64,000 nt of DNA from CAVYGM01 sp963768025 (GCA_963768025.1 CAVYGM010000027.1:56063-120062), one strand, 5' to 3'; shown: positions 48,023 to 57,312, numbered from the stretch's first letter. Program-made: numbers and translations. Notes: generated from the letters alone by a model not told the origin.

Positions 48023-48322
48023 TTACAGAAAGGTCAATCCGATTTTACGATTGAGCCCTTGTTCAAAAATTCGAATCAGGGTGGAGAGCTGAATATTACC
48101 CTTTCCATTTTCCAGCCTGGATATGTAGCTTTTTCTGGTACCGGCTCTTTCTGCCAGTTGCTCCTGAGTAAGATTGGCTTCCTTTCTGGCTTCTTTGAGC
48201 ATCTCGCTAACAATGAACATCTGAGCACCTTCTTCGTATTTGTTGCGACCCTCTGTACCGATTTTCCCATGTTCGAGTTCGATGAGTTCCTCAAACGTGT
48301 GTATGTTTTCGTATTTAGTCAT
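48023..48322 (-). CDS. XRE-family antitoxin
   Basis: A 99-residue antitoxin with a C-terminal helix-turn-helix (LKEARKEANLTQEQLAERAGTRKSYISRLENGKGNIQLSTL). The N-terminal half (EELIELEHGKIGTEGRNKYEEGAQ) is probably the toxin-binding arm. It follows the toxin gene at 48319 with a four-base overlap (ATGA-type), in the toxin-first order of HigBA-like pairs. It likely represses its own operon. Confidence 0.9.
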   Translation of the reverse strand: MTKYENIHTFEELIELEHGKIGTEGRNKYEEGAQMFIVSEMLKEARKEANLTQEQLAERAGTRKSYISRLENGKGNIQLSTLIRIFEQGLNRKIGLTFL

Positions 48323-48663
48323 TGCCTTTTCTTTTTTTGTTCAAAATATTCATGCATCAACCTAACCGCCTTGTCAATTTCACCTTTGGGTGTCTTTTGT
48401 GATTTTTTTTGGAATCCTTGAAAAAGTACCACCAGAGAACCATCGTCAAACGTACAAAAGATACGAAAGATGTTTGATTGATACTCAACCCTGATTTCAT
48501 AAAGCCCATCCGTACCCGTGAGATGTTTCAGAAATTTTTCAGGAACCCGATCTACCTGCTTTATCAGTTCGAGCACATACTGAATCTTGCTCTTTACTTT
48601 TTCATCCTGAACTTTATAAAAGTCAATAAAGTGGTTTTCAAAGAATATGATTTTTCGAGCCAT
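48319..48663 (-). CDS. RelE/Gp49-type toxin
   Basis: A 114-residue HigB/RelE-type ribonuclease toxin (phage Gp49-like family): KSKIQYVLELIKQVDRVPEKFLKHLTGTDGLYEIRVEYQSNIFRIFCTF then VVLFQGFQKKSQKTPKGEIDKA. The catalytic-type Arg in YEIRVEY and the Lys-rich tail are family features. The start is the ATG at 48663. A 20-bp tandem copy of the start region places a second, out-of-frame ATG at 48683. Confidence 0.92.
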   Translation of the reverse strand: MARKIIFFENHFIDFYKVQDEKVKSKIQYVLELIKQVDRVPEKFLKHLTGTDGLYEIRVEYQSNIFRIFCTFDDGSLVVLFQGFQKKSQKTPKGEIDKAVRLMHEYFEQKKKRQ

Positions 48664-48700
48664 GGTGAAAAGTTCTCTTCCATGGTGAAAAGTTCTCTTC
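48661..48700 (-). repeat. 20-bp perfect tandem duplication at toxin start
   Basis: The 20 bases at 48661-48680 recur exactly at 48681-48700. Each copy includes the ATG and the purine-rich GAAGAGAAC that would serve as ribosome-binding site. Because 20 is not a multiple of three, the upstream ATG reads a different frame. Confidence 0.9.
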
Positions 48701-48748
48701 AAAGATAACAAATAGATCATCTCTTGTGATGCGAAATTTATAAAAAAA

Positions 48749-48774
48749 GGTCACAAACCAGCTGGCTTGTGACC
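48749..48774 (-). terminator. Terminator after malate dehydrogenase
   Basis: On the minus strand GGTCACAAGCC pairs with GGTTTGTGACC around AGCT and is followed by seven Ts. It lies about 30 bases past the mdh stop. Confidence 0.88.
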
Positions 48775-48804
48775 CATGTAAGGGACTATGATGTACTGAC
48801 ATTA

Positions 48805-49731
48805 CTACGCGTCCAGCGCCGCATTCATATTACGCACCGCGTCGGCCGACTTGGCGAAGGAAGCCTTCTCGGCGTCGCTCAGACGGAGGTTGATGATCTT
48901 CTCCCAGCCGCCTTTGCCTAGTACCACGGGTACACCCATACAGATGTCCTTTTGGCCGTACTCGCCGTTGAGCATTACGCTGCAGGGTACAATGCGCTTC
49001 TGGTTGCGCACGATGCTCTCTACCACCATGGCAGTAGCGGCACCGGGGGCGTACCAGGCGGAGGTACCGATCAGCTTAGTCAAGGTAGCGCCACCCACCA
49101 TGGTGTCGGCGGCTACTTTTTCCAGCTTGTCGGCCGCGATGAACCGGCTTACGGGAATACCATTGTAGGTAGCCAAACGCGTCAGCGGGATCATGGTCGT
49201 GTCACCGTGACCACCGATCACCATGCCGTGGATGTCGTTGGGCGATACGTTCATTTCCAGCGCCAGGTAGGTCTTGAAACGGGCGCTGTCCAGCGCGCCA
49301 CCCATCCCGATGATCCGCTTCTTGGGGATACCCGACTCGCGCAGGGCCAGGTAGGTCATGGTGTCCATCGGGTTGGATACTACCACAATGATGGCCTTGG
49401 GCGAATGCTTCAGAATGTTCTCGGTCACCGACTTCACGATGCCGGCGTTGATGCCGATGAGCTCCTCGCGGGTCATGCCGGGCTTGCGGGGAATCCCCGA
49501 CGTAATCACCACTACTTCCGAGCCTTTGGTTTTCTCGTAGTCGTTGGTGGAGCCAATGGGCCTGGTGTTGAAACCCAGCAAAGCGGCGGTTTGGTACATA
49601 TCGAGCGATTTTCCCTCGGCTACTCCTTCTTTGATGTCCAACAGTACTACTTCTTCGGCCAGCTCGCGGCGGATGATGTTGTCGGCGGTAGTGGCCCCTA
49701 CGGCTCCGGCGCCTACGACGGTTATTTTCAT
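48805..49731 (-). CDS. mdh: Malate dehydrogenase
   Basis: NAD-dependent conversion of malate and oxaloacetate in the TCA cycle. A 308-residue LDH-like enzyme. GAGAVGATTADNI is the Rossmann loop, GIPRKPGMTREEL carries the substrate-binding Arg, SNPMDTMTYLA the next substrate loop, and MVIGGHGDTTMIPL the catalytic His. It is monocistronic with its own terminator. Intact and of normal length. Confidence 0.97.
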   Translation of the reverse strand: MKITVVGAGAVGATTADNIIRRELAEEVVLLDIKEGVAEGKSLDMYQTAALLGFNTRPIGSTNDYEKTKGSEVVVITSGIPRKPGMTREELIGINAGIVKSVTENILKHSPKAIIVVVSNPMDTMTYLALRESGIPKKRIIGMGGALDSARFKTYLALEMNVSPNDIHGMVIGGHGDTTMIPLTRLATYNGIPVSRFIAADKLEKVAADTMVGGATLTKLIGTSAWYAPGAATAMVVESIVRNQKRIVPCSVMLNGEYGQKDICMGVPVVLGKGGWEKIINLRLSDAEKASFAKSADAVRNMNAALDA

Positions 49732-49860
49732 GATATATTTTAAATAAAAGCGTTAGGAAAAAATTTCGCCCTAAAATTAGGACACATAATTCGTTAAACC
49801 CTACTTGAAGGGGTGTTTTTTAGTAAAAAAAGGGTGGAAAGGGTAGTTCTAATATTTTTC

Positions 49861-50835
49861 CTACTTTTCCCCACCGACCCAGAACTTCACGTCATCCCAA
49901 TAAATCTGCAAGGTCTTGCCTTTACTCTTCATATAGGTGATCAGGTCTTTGGAGGTATATAGCTTGATGGGGTTAAAGTCCGTGACGCCATCGGGACTGG
50001 GATCCTGCGAGTTGTGGGTCAGGCGGGTCAGGTCAAAGACTACCTGCTCCTTTTCGCCCTCGGGCGTAATGGTCATGTAAAACTTACCCGTGGTAGCATT
50101 GCCTTCCTTGTAGTAGTACTTCATCGTAAACCATTGCTGGATGGGTACCTTCACGGCCGGGTTGGTTTCGGCCCAGAGCGTAGTATACTTCTGGCTGTCG
50201 TTAGCGAAAAGCTCGCAATCCTGGGCGTCGAGGATGAAATGCAGGTCGCTGGCCTGGGCGGTGGGCTTGCCGATGCCCAGCGTAATCCGGAATCGGTGGG
50301 GCACCTGTTGGCTCCACGTAATGTTGTTCCAAAACTCCGCAATCGTCAGCCAGTGAATATTTTTGGGGTAGGTTTTGACCGTATTGAAATCCTCCGGCAG
50401 GTACATCCGTACCGACTGCGTAAATTCCTTCATGCCCTTGTTGCCGTACAGGTTCGCTTGAATCCGGCCCTTGGAGTTATCCACATTGGGGCCGTCGAGC
50501 CAGAATTTCAGTACCTTATTGGCAGGGTTGCCTGGCTCGGGCACAATGCGGGCGTAGCGCTGCGTGGTATCGCCGCCCTGGTACTGAATATTAAAATTGC
50601 CTATCAGTGGATGGTTATCGAGGTCGGTCACCCAATCGTTGGGTTTGGGGAGTGTCTGATCCGCGTCGGTGAGGTCGTCATCGCCGCCATTGCGGGGAGT
50701 TACTTTTACTCCTTCTTCAAAGCCAGATTGGAAGAGGAGGGTGCCGGTAGGAGGGGTAGTGGTGATCACTGCGCCCTGTTGACAGGCTATGATAATAAAT
50801 GAGCAAAAGAATGCGAATCCAGTTAAGCCTTTCAT
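49861..50835 (-). CDS. Lipoprotein with lyase-like beta-sandwich (polysaccharide lyase?)
   Basis: A 324-residue lipoprotein (signal LTGFAFFCSFIIIAC). The mature region begins TLLFQSGFEEGVKVTPRN, typical of jelly-roll carbohydrate-active domains. KNIHWLTIAEFWNN, HFILDAQDCELF and the C-terminal LQIYWDDVKFWVG resemble heparin-lyase-like or PL20-like folds. No catalytic residues can be assigned with certainty, so hydrolase, lyase or binding protein are all possible. It stands alone; frame intact. Confidence 0.6.
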   Translation of the reverse strand: MKGLTGFAFFCSFIIIACQQGAVITTTPPTGTLLFQSGFEEGVKVTPRNGGDDDLTDADQTLPKPNDWVTDLDNHPLIGNFNIQYQGGDTTQRYARIVPEPGNPANKVLKFWLDGPNVDNSKGRIQANLYGNKGMKEFTQSVRMYLPEDFNTVKTYPKNIHWLTIAEFWNNITWSQQVPHRFRITLGIGKPTAQASDLHFILDAQDCELFANDSQKYTTLWAETNPAVKVPIQQWFTMKYYYKEGNATTGKFYMTITPEGEKEQVVFDLTRLTHNSQDPSPDGVTDFNPIKLYTSKDLITYMKSKGKTLQIYWDDVKFWVGGEK

Positions 50836-50979
50836 ACTGTCTAATTTTCCGAGAGAATCAGTAACTCAAAGACGACAGGAAGATAGTTTTACCAGGATGT
50901 ACAGCTAATTCGGTTAATTTTCCTGATAGATAAATTGACTTATAGATTGCACTGATTTATATATCTGTCTATTATAATA

Positions 50980-51045
50980 AACGCAAAGTACGCTGAACGG
51001 TACGCCGCCCGGTTTTTACGCTGAGGTCGCAAAGTTTGCAAATCC
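50980..51045. repeat. Dispersed CGCAAAG / GCGGTACGCCGCCCG repeat
   Basis: Contains ACGCAAAGTACGCTGAACGGTACGC in part, with CGGTACGCCGCCCG shared with 45055-45068 and with the inverted copy near 35098. It is followed by TTTTTACGCTGAGGTCGCAAAG. It lies upstream of the lipoprotein gene and downstream of the RND pump. Confidence 0.65.
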
Positions 51046-51083
51046 ATTCTCCTATACATTAGATTCACTCGTAGAAAAAAAAG

Positions 51084-54000
51084 CTAACGGCTATCAACCT
51101 GATGGCTAACAGCTCCCTTCCGGTACAGCCCCCAGTACATCAGCGGAATAAACGTCCAGGAGATCAATACCCCCAGCGTCATACCGCCCAGCACTGTCAG
51201 GGCCAGGGGCTTTTGCAGCTCGGCCCCCAGGCTTCTAGCCCACAGTACCGGCAGCAACCCCAGCACCGTGGTAAAGTAAGTCATCAGTTGTGATTGCAGC
51301 CGCCGCTGCCCGCCTTCGCGGATACTGTCGATGAGCGACAGGGTACCCCGGGCGCGGTTCATGGTGTCGATTTTCAGGATGGAGTCGTTGTCCAGCAAAC
51401 CGATCAACACCACCAGGCCCACCCCCGACATGATGTTGAGGCTCTCCCCCGTAAGGTACAGCAGACCCAGCGCGCCGGTGGTACCAAATACAATGGTAAG
51501 CAGGACGATAAAGGGTTGCCGCAGGGACTCAAACTGGGCGGCCAGGATAAAAAACAGCATCGCTACCGCGATCAGGATCACCCAGCCCAGTTCCAGCAGA
51601 TAGGCCTGATTTCGAAAAAAGCTACCCGAAAAGTCAAAGGTAAAGCCCGTTCCGCTGGCAAGTGCCTGTTTGGCCAGAAGGTAGGGTGGAGCATCAGAGC
51701 CATCTGCTCTTTGGCGCGGTTCCAGGGCTACGTAGGCACCTTCCTTGCCGAGGTACTGCGAGGCAAAATCTTCGGTATACCGGTACGTTACCAGCGACCG
51801 AAGGGGAATAAAAGTACCTCCGCCGGTCTCCACGAAAGTACCCGCCAGCACGCTATCCAGGTCGGTGGCGGCCTGTTGACCCAGCACCATGGGCCATTGC
51901 TGCTGGCCTTGCAAAGTACCCACGCCGTTTTGTCCAAAAGCCGTAGACAAGCGATCGTATAAGGACTGTCGTGAGATCTGATAGAGGGAGAGGTTTTCTT
52001 CGGAAAGCGAAAGCTGAATGCGATTGCGCACCGGCGGCGGTGCCAGTGCAAAGCCTGCTTTTTGCAGCAGGTTGGTAGCCTGGGCTACCTGCTCCCGCCC
52101 CAGGCTTTGCTGTGATTTCTCAGCGTAAATCCGTACGATAAGGTCCGCCTCATCGGTCTGGAATAGCTGCTCGAATACATTTTGGGCGGGCGTAAAGCTA
52201 CTTGTCGCCACCGGGTAGTGCCGGGCCGTAAGCTGTTGCAGGGTATTGACCAGCCGCGGATAGTCGTCGCTCGTTGGTACCTGACACACCACCACGGCTT
52301 CGGAGGGAGCCTGGTTCAGGCGGGAATTGAGCAAAAATTGCTGCCCACCGATGTAGGCATTGGCTGCGGGTAAGGTTTGGTTGACCGATGCGAGCAGCGC
52401 CCCGATCCGGCGTTCGTTCTCCGCCGGAGATATGGGTTCGTTCCAGTCGATGGTCCATTGCAGTTCGGTACGGCTGAGGCGGGGCATACCGCTTTTCGGA
52501 ATACGGATGCCCATCCAGACGGCCAGCACCAGCAAGCCCGCACAACCCAGGATCACGCCCCGCCGGTACCGGAAGGCGGCATCAAATATTGTATGGTAGA
52601 GCCGGTTGGCCGACCGCATCAAAAACGTGGAAGAGGGTTGGAAATGAGTTTGATTTCTGTACACCCTATGGTATAGCACAGGTACCAGGGTGTAGGAGGC
52701 AAAAAGCGAAATGCCCAGCGCCAGCGTGACCGACACGGCCTGATCAAAAAAGAGCGCCCCGGCAATGCCACTCAGAAAAAGCAGTGGTAGAAAAACAGCC
52801 GAGTTGGTGAGTACAGAAGTAAAAAGCGGCCAGATGACCTCGCTGGTACCCGTGATGCAGGCCTCCCGGACGCTTTGCCCGCGCTCACGCTGTTGCTCAA
52901 TATTCTCGATGATGATGATGGCGCTATCAATGATCTCCCCGATACCCAGCACCAGCCCGGCCAGCGATACGATGTTGATAGACAGGCCCAGTACGTAAAA
53001 GGCCAGCATGGTAACCGACAGCGAAACGGGTATCAGCAGGCTCAGGATCAGAAGCACCCGGCGGGAACTCATGAACAAAAACACCATCACGAGGGTGAGC
53101 AGGGCCCCAAGTAGCAAGCTGCCTTTGAGGTTGCTGATAGATAACGCGAGCAGGGTAGTTTGGTCCTGACTCAGTTCAAAACGGAGCGTAGGGTAGTCGT
53201 GCCTGAACTGCTCCACCTGCTCATATAGATCCTGTTGCAGGTTCAGCACCTGCGCGTCTGAGCGTTTGATGATGGCGAGTGCCAGCGCCCGGTGGCCGTT
53301 GTAGGTATGCCGTCCTGCGGCTTCTTTTTCCCGAAGCGACACCGTCGCAAAATCCCCCAGGCGCATAAGCCGGGGTGTGGCTGTACCTACCCGTATGTAA
53401 GTATTAGTGATATCCTCTCCCGTTTGCAGCCCGCCCGAAAGCTGAATGCTGTACTCGTACGGCCCGTCGCGTACGGTCAGGCTTCCGGCATCCGTGGCCC
53501 GGTCTTGCAATGCATTTTTCAGATCCTCAGTACTGAGGCCCGCCGTGCGCATTCGGGCTAGGTCGGGCCGGATCACCCACTCGCCTTCGGCGGCACCGGA
53601 GCGGTCTACCAGCGCAATGTCGGGATGCTGTTCCAGTCGTTTTTTAATGACGTTGTCACAAAAGATACTCAGTTCGATGAAATTGGCGCTATCGCCGTCG
53701 GCGGCCCACACATTGAGCTGAAAAACGGGCAGGTCGTCGGCCCCCGCCTTGATCACCCGCGGGCGCTCCATGTCACGGGGCAGCTGATTCATCAGCAGGT
53801 CGATTTTCTCGTTGGCTTCCAGGTAGGCCAGGTCCACATCGGTACCGTAGTCGAGGCGTAGGGTTACGGTTACCTGCCCGTCCTGCGACACCGCTTCCAG
53901 GTCGTCGAGGTGATGCAGTTGCAGGAGTTGGTTACGGAGGGGCAGCGCTACCAACTGCTCAATCTGCCGGGCGTTGGCCGCGGGGTAGGTCGCCTGCACG

Positions 54001-54131
54001 GAGAGCTGCGGCACGGGTATGTCCGGCAGGAGCGACACCGGCAGTAGCGTGGTGGTCACCAGGCCCAGCGCCATTAGCGTAAACGCAATCACGAAAGTAG
54101 CCACCGGACGGGCCAATAGGTAACGAGTCAT
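51084..54131 (-). CDS. RND efflux pump inner-membrane subunit
   Basis: A 1015-residue AcrB-like proton antiporter with twelve spans and two large periplasmic loops. The N-terminus (LARPVATFVIAFTLMALGLV) and LLPDIPVPQLSVQATYPAAN are standard. TM4 reads LVLGIGEIIDSAIIIIENIEQ, so only one of the two usual adjacent Asp residues (DD in AcrB) is present, with an extra Glu three residues earlier. The C-terminal half carries LNIMSGVGLVVLIGLLDNDSILKID. It could be a drug, solvent or metal pump. It is the last gene of the adaptor-TolC-RND operon and is intact. Confidence 0.9.
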   Translation of the reverse strand: MTRYLLARPVATFVIAFTLMALGLVTTTLLPVSLLPDIPVPQLSVQATYPAANARQIEQLVALPLRNQLLQLHHLDDLEAVSQDGQVTVTLRLDYGTDVDLAYLEANEKIDLLMNQLPRDMERPRVIKAGADDLPVFQLNVWAADGDSANFIELSIFCDNVIKKRLEQHPDIALVDRSGAAEGEWVIRPDLARMRTAGLSTEDLKNALQDRATDAGSLTVRDGPYEYSIQLSGGLQTGEDITNTYIRVGTATPRLMRLGDFATVSLREKEAAGRHTYNGHRALALAIIKRSDAQVLNLQQDLYEQVEQFRHDYPTLRFELSQDQTTLLALSISNLKGSLLLGALLTLVMVFLFMSSRRVLLILSLLIPVSLSVTMLAFYVLGLSINIVSLAGLVLGIGEIIDSAIIIIENIEQQRERGQSVREACITGTSEVIWPLFTSVLTNSAVFLPLLFLSGIAGALFFDQAVSVTLALGISLFASYTLVPVLYHRVYRNQTHFQPSSTFLMRSANRLYHTIFDAAFRYRRGVILGCAGLLVLAVWMGIRIPKSGMPRLSRTELQWTIDWNEPISPAENERRIGALLASVNQTLPAANAYIGGQQFLLNSRLNQAPSEAVVVCQVPTSDDYPRLVNTLQQLTARHYPVATSSFTPAQNVFEQLFQTDEADLIVRIYAEKSQQSLGREQVAQATNLLQKAGFALAPPPVRNRIQLSLSEENLSLYQISRQSLYDRLSTAFGQNGVGTLQGQQQWPMVLGQQAATDLDSVLAGTFVETGGGTFIPLRSLVTYRYTEDFASQYLGKEGAYVALEPRQRADGSDAPPYLLAKQALASGTGFTFDFSGSFFRNQAYLLELGWVILIAVAMLFFILAAQFESLRQPFIVLLTIVFGTTGALGLLYLTGESLNIMSGVGLVVLIGLLDNDSILKIDTMNRARGTLSLIDSIREGGQRRLQSQLMTYFTTVLGLLPVLWARSLGAELQKPLALTVLGGMTLGVLISWTFIPLMYWGLYRKGAVSHQVDSR

Positions 54132-54140
54132 GGCATGGAA

Positions 54141-55604
54141 TCAGGGTAGATGGCGGATGGGCTGTTTTTTCTCGAAATCGTACAGCGTCAGCCGCCGGAG
54201 GGTGTAGTAGGATAGCCAGTAGGTGCTCAGGCTTTGGATGTAGCCCTCCTGGGCCCGCACGTTTTCTTCCAGGGCCAGGTTCAGGTCCGTGATCGTTAGC
54301 TTGCCAACCAGGTACCGTTCTCTGGTGATTTCCAACCGCCGCTGCGCCACGGTATCGGCCTTCTGGGCCAGGACCACCTGATCGTACTGCTGCTGAAACC
54401 GGATGAGCTGCAGGTAGATATCCTGCTCAAAGGTCAGCTCGTCCTGCTTTACGTTTACCTCTACCAGCTCGCGGTTGGCTTCGGCCAGCCTGATCTGCGA
54501 TTTTCTCAGCCCCCAGTCCTGAATCGGCAGGTCGAGCGACACCCCGATGTACTGCTGATTCTGCAGGTTGCGGTAGGCTCCGCCCAGGTTGGGGGCAGTC
54601 TGCTGCGTGCCCACGTTGGCGATCATCCCAAACTGCAAACTATTTTTTCCTTTGGCTTCGGCTACCTCCTGGTCCGCTACCAGCTTGCGGGTGGCAAACT
54701 GCAGCATACTCTGCCGGTTGGCGCGGGCCTCGGCCAGTACGGTTTCGTAGTCGGGTAGCAGGCGTTGGGGCAGGGGGGGCGGTAGTAGCTGCAGGGTTTC
54801 GTTGATCTCTATGCCCAGTATCCGCTTCATGCGGCGGAGGGTTGCCTCAGCGTTCAGTCGGGTGTTGGTTTGCTGATTTCGGGCTTTCAGTACGTTTAGT
54901 TCCAGTTGCAGCAGGTCACTTTGGGCTACGGTACCCAGGGCAAAACGCTCTTTGGTGAGCGCATACAGCGAGTCGGCGTTGGCCAGGTTGGTGGCGGCAA
55001 TGTCGGCGGTGGTCTGGGCCACCAATGCTTCCAAAAACAGCGTGGCCCCTTGCAGGGCAGCTTCTTCCAGCTCCTCGGCGTAGCCTTTCTGGGCCGTGTC
55101 GAAGTACAGGGGTTCCAGCCTGCGCCGCCACCGGAGTTCGTTGTACAGCAGCGATTCCTGCTGGTACGAGAAGCTTACCGGCGTGGACAGGAAGTAGCTG
55201 CTCTCGGTACCACTGAAATTGTCGGTACGCTGCAGGCTGGTACCCAGCAGAAAGCGCCCCCCGGTAAGCCCGATATTCTGCACCAGATTCACCCCCACGC
55301 TGTTGTTGGCCTGCGTCACCCGGCGGAACAAAATGCTACCGTCGGGCTGCGTAATGGGATTGATGGCCCTGAAAAAAGTAGGGATCGTGGCATTGAGCCG
55401 GATTTGGGGCTTAAAACTCGCCTGGAAGTTCTGAAATTGCCAGTAGCTGCGCTCGTACGTATTTTTGGCGCGGTAGTAGTACGGCGACTGCCGCTGCGCC
55501 AGCTCAATGGCCTCCGGCAAGCCAAAGCTACGCTGCGAGCTAGCGTGGTGGCTAATCAGAAGCAAAAGTATAAATAAGCTGTTAGCCGTTAGTTTATTAA
55601 CCAT
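54141..55604 (-). CDS. TolC-type outer-membrane efflux channel
   Basis: A 487-residue outer-membrane factor. Signal peptide FILLLLISHHASSQ, then the repeated coiled-coil halves ALEEAALQGATLFLEALVAQTTADIAATNLANADSL and EKADTVAQRRLEITRERYLVGKLTITDLNLALEE. The tandem helix repeats and the YxTGQVTxxDL-like motif (YLVGKLTITDL) are TolC-family marks. It lies nine bases before the RND gene and is co-transcribed with it. Confidence 0.88.
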   Translation of the reverse strand: MVNKLTANSLFILLLLISHHASSQRSFGLPEAIELAQRQSPYYYRAKNTYERSYWQFQNFQASFKPQIRLNATIPTFFRAINPITQPDGSILFRRVTQANNSVGVNLVQNIGLTGGRFLLGTSLQRTDNFSGTESSYFLSTPVSFSYQQESLLYNELRWRRRLEPLYFDTAQKGYAEELEEAALQGATLFLEALVAQTTADIAATNLANADSLYALTKERFALGTVAQSDLLQLELNVLKARNQQTNTRLNAEATLRRMKRILGIEINETLQLLPPPLPQRLLPDYETVLAEARANRQSMLQFATRKLVADQEVAEAKGKNSLQFGMIANVGTQQTAPNLGGAYRNLQNQQYIGVSLDLPIQDWGLRKSQIRLAEANRELVEVNVKQDELTFEQDIYLQLIRFQQQYDQVVLAQKADTVAQRRLEITRERYLVGKLTITDLNLALEENVRAQEGYIQSLSTYWLSYYTLRRLTLYDFEKKQPIRHLP

Positions 55605-55683
55605 TAGCTGTCAAAAGATTTGGTCATTGTGAGAAAGCCGTTGTAGGGGTTGTGCTTTGTATTACTCTGATTGTGAAAAAAAT

Positions 55684-55757
55684 ACCGCAAAGACGCGAAG
55701 GCGCAAAGAGGTAAAAATGCAATAGTTAGGTTCTTGTGTTCATTGCGTCTTTGCGGT
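55684..55757. repeat. Inverted CGCAAAG repeat between efflux genes
   Basis: ACCGCAAAGACGC (55684-55696) and GCGTCTTTGCGGT (55745-55757) are perfectly complementary with about 48 bases between. It sits in the 186-bp gap between the adaptor and TolC genes, so the operon may be split or attenuated here. Confidence 0.7.
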
Positions 55758-55790
55758 TTTATTTTGCGCTGGTACTTAGTAGTTGTCAAA

Positions 55791-56855
55791 CTATTCCACC
55801 TTCTTCACCTCCACCTTAGCATCGTGGCCCAGGTTCAGGTTGCCCGATACGATGGCCTGTGCTCCCGCTTCCAGCCCCTCGGTAATGCTTACCTCGGTGC
55901 TGTTTTCCTCGCCGATGGTGACATAGTGCCACTTGGCCAGCCCGTCCTCGTACGTAAACACCACCTTCCTTCCGCTGCGCTCTACCACGGCGGTTTTGGG
56001 TACTACTACCTGATTAACCGTGGTGCGCTCCATCACCACGCGCACGTTCATACCCGTCAGCAGGCGGGCGTCGGGGTTTTGCAGGCGGAGCGTTACTTCC
56101 ACGAAGCCTTCCTTGCTCACCACCGGATTCAGCACCAGCACCCGGGCCGTGTACGTCCGCCCGGGCAGGCCAATGGGCTCGATCCGGGCCGTTTGGCCGG
56201 CCTGTACGCTGCCGAGTTCAGATTCCAGAATGGGACAAACCACCCGTAGGTCGGAGCGGCTGAGGAGGGTACAGAAGGGGGCATTGGTGGGGGTAGGGTT
56301 GTGGGCGCTCAGGCTGAGGTTGGCCACCACGCCATCGGTGGGGGCTTTGAGGTAGGTGTTTTGGAGGGCTAGCCGGGCCTCTTCTACGGCCAGGCGGGCC
56401 CGGAGGTAGCCGCTTTTGAGTTGGATGTACTCGTAGATTTCGGGCTTCACCGACGTACTATCGCCGCGCCGGCCGCCCTGCGTCAGCAGCAGGTCGTTGA
56501 TCTCGACCCGGCTTTCGGCGAGTTGCAGCTCGGCTTTCTGCAGGTTGAGCCGGGCTTCCTCGTTGTGGAGTGCTGCCAGTACCTGCCCGGCCTTTACGAA
56601 AGCCCCGTTGGTGACGTACACCCGACTGATGATGCCGGACGTTTTGAAGGACAGCTGCGCCTGCTGCCCGGCTACTACCTGCCCGTTGCTGATGACCTGC
56701 CTCGCAAAAGCCCGCCGCTGCACGGGAGCCACCTCCACCACGGGTAGCGCAAAGGCAGCCGATGTATCCGCTTCGGCGAGACTGTCTTCGTTGGTCACGG
56801 CTGCCGATTGGCAGGCAAGGCAGAGCCACAGAAGAAAATAAAGACAATGGCGCAT
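55791..56855 (-). CDS. RND efflux membrane-fusion (adaptor) lipoprotein
   Basis: A 354-residue periplasmic adaptor. The signal peptide ends at a lipobox Cys (LCLACQS). The lipoyl-like part is GQVVAGQQAQLSFKTSGIISRVYV, flanking a short coiled-coil hairpin (LNLQKAELQLAESRVEINDL), followed by beta-barrel and membrane-proximal domains (VVPKTAVVERSGRKVVFTYEDG). First gene of the efflux operon. It lies 76 bases downstream of the DUF1573 gene on the same strand, so read-through from the NVEALA cassettes is possible. Confidence 0.9.
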   Translation of the reverse strand: MRHCLYFLLWLCLACQSAAVTNEDSLAEADTSAAFALPVVEVAPVQRRAFARQVISNGQVVAGQQAQLSFKTSGIISRVYVTNGAFVKAGQVLAALHNEEARLNLQKAELQLAESRVEINDLLLTQGGRRGDSTSVKPEIYEYIQLKSGYLRARLAVEEARLALQNTYLKAPTDGVVANLSLSAHNPTPTNAPFCTLLSRSDLRVVCPILESELGSVQAGQTARIEPIGLPGRTYTARVLVLNPVVSKEGFVEVTLRLQNPDARLLTGMNVRVVMERTTVNQVVVPKTAVVERSGRKVVFTYEDGLAKWHYVTIGEENSTEVSITEGLEAGAQAIVSGNLNLGHDAKVEVKKVE

Positions 56856-56931
56856 AAGGGCTAACTGCTAATGAAAAGGCCTGGGTATGATGTGACTGCA
56901 AGGTATGTAAAAGAAGTTTCCAAGGCGCTCT

Positions 56932-57312
56932 TTATCTTTTCACACTGTTATTGTTTTGCTTTACTTTTCCTCGAAATGTCAAGACAAAGCCTCCATTTTC
57001 TACATTAGCTTTTACCCATACGGTATGTTGGAAGGCACCCATGGCAGAATTATCATAGAATGCAGTTAGTAGTGTTGACTCTCCACTGGGTACTTCTTTT
57101 CTGCTAATGGTAGCAGTGATGCAATAGCAATCAGGTTGAATATCCAATATGGTAAGCATATTCGTCCCAATATTTTTGATTGAAAAATATGCCTTGGCAC
57201 CACTATCTGCTGAGTATAACCCTAGATCTATTACTTTATTGGGCATCTCAATTTTGGTTATTCCTGAACAACTTACATTTCCGATAAAAATTAGTAAACA
57301 TAATTTTTTCAT
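56932..57312 (-). CDS. DUF1573 lipoprotein
   Basis: A 126-residue DUF1573 protein with a lipoprotein-type signal (LLIFIGNVSCSG). The core reads SADSGAKAYFSIKNIGTNMLTILDIQPDCYCITATISR, and the adjacent CYC is the usual Cys pair of this family, which adopts an immunoglobulin-like fold. Its ATG overlaps the propeller gene stop in TAATG, so translation is coupled. DUF1573 and 6-bladed propeller genes commonly neighbour NVEALA peptides. Molecular role unknown. Confidence 0.85.
   Translation of the reverse strand: MKKLCLLIFIGNVSCSGITKIEMPNKVIDLGLYSADSGAKAYFSIKNIGTNMLTILDIQPDCYCITATISRKEVPSGESTLLTAFYDNSAMGAFQHTVWVKANVENGGFVLTFRGKVKQNNNSVKR

Noticed and set aside
51294..51962. 222-residue plus-strand frame inside the RND gene
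   Set aside because: It is antisense to an intact 1015-residue RND protein.
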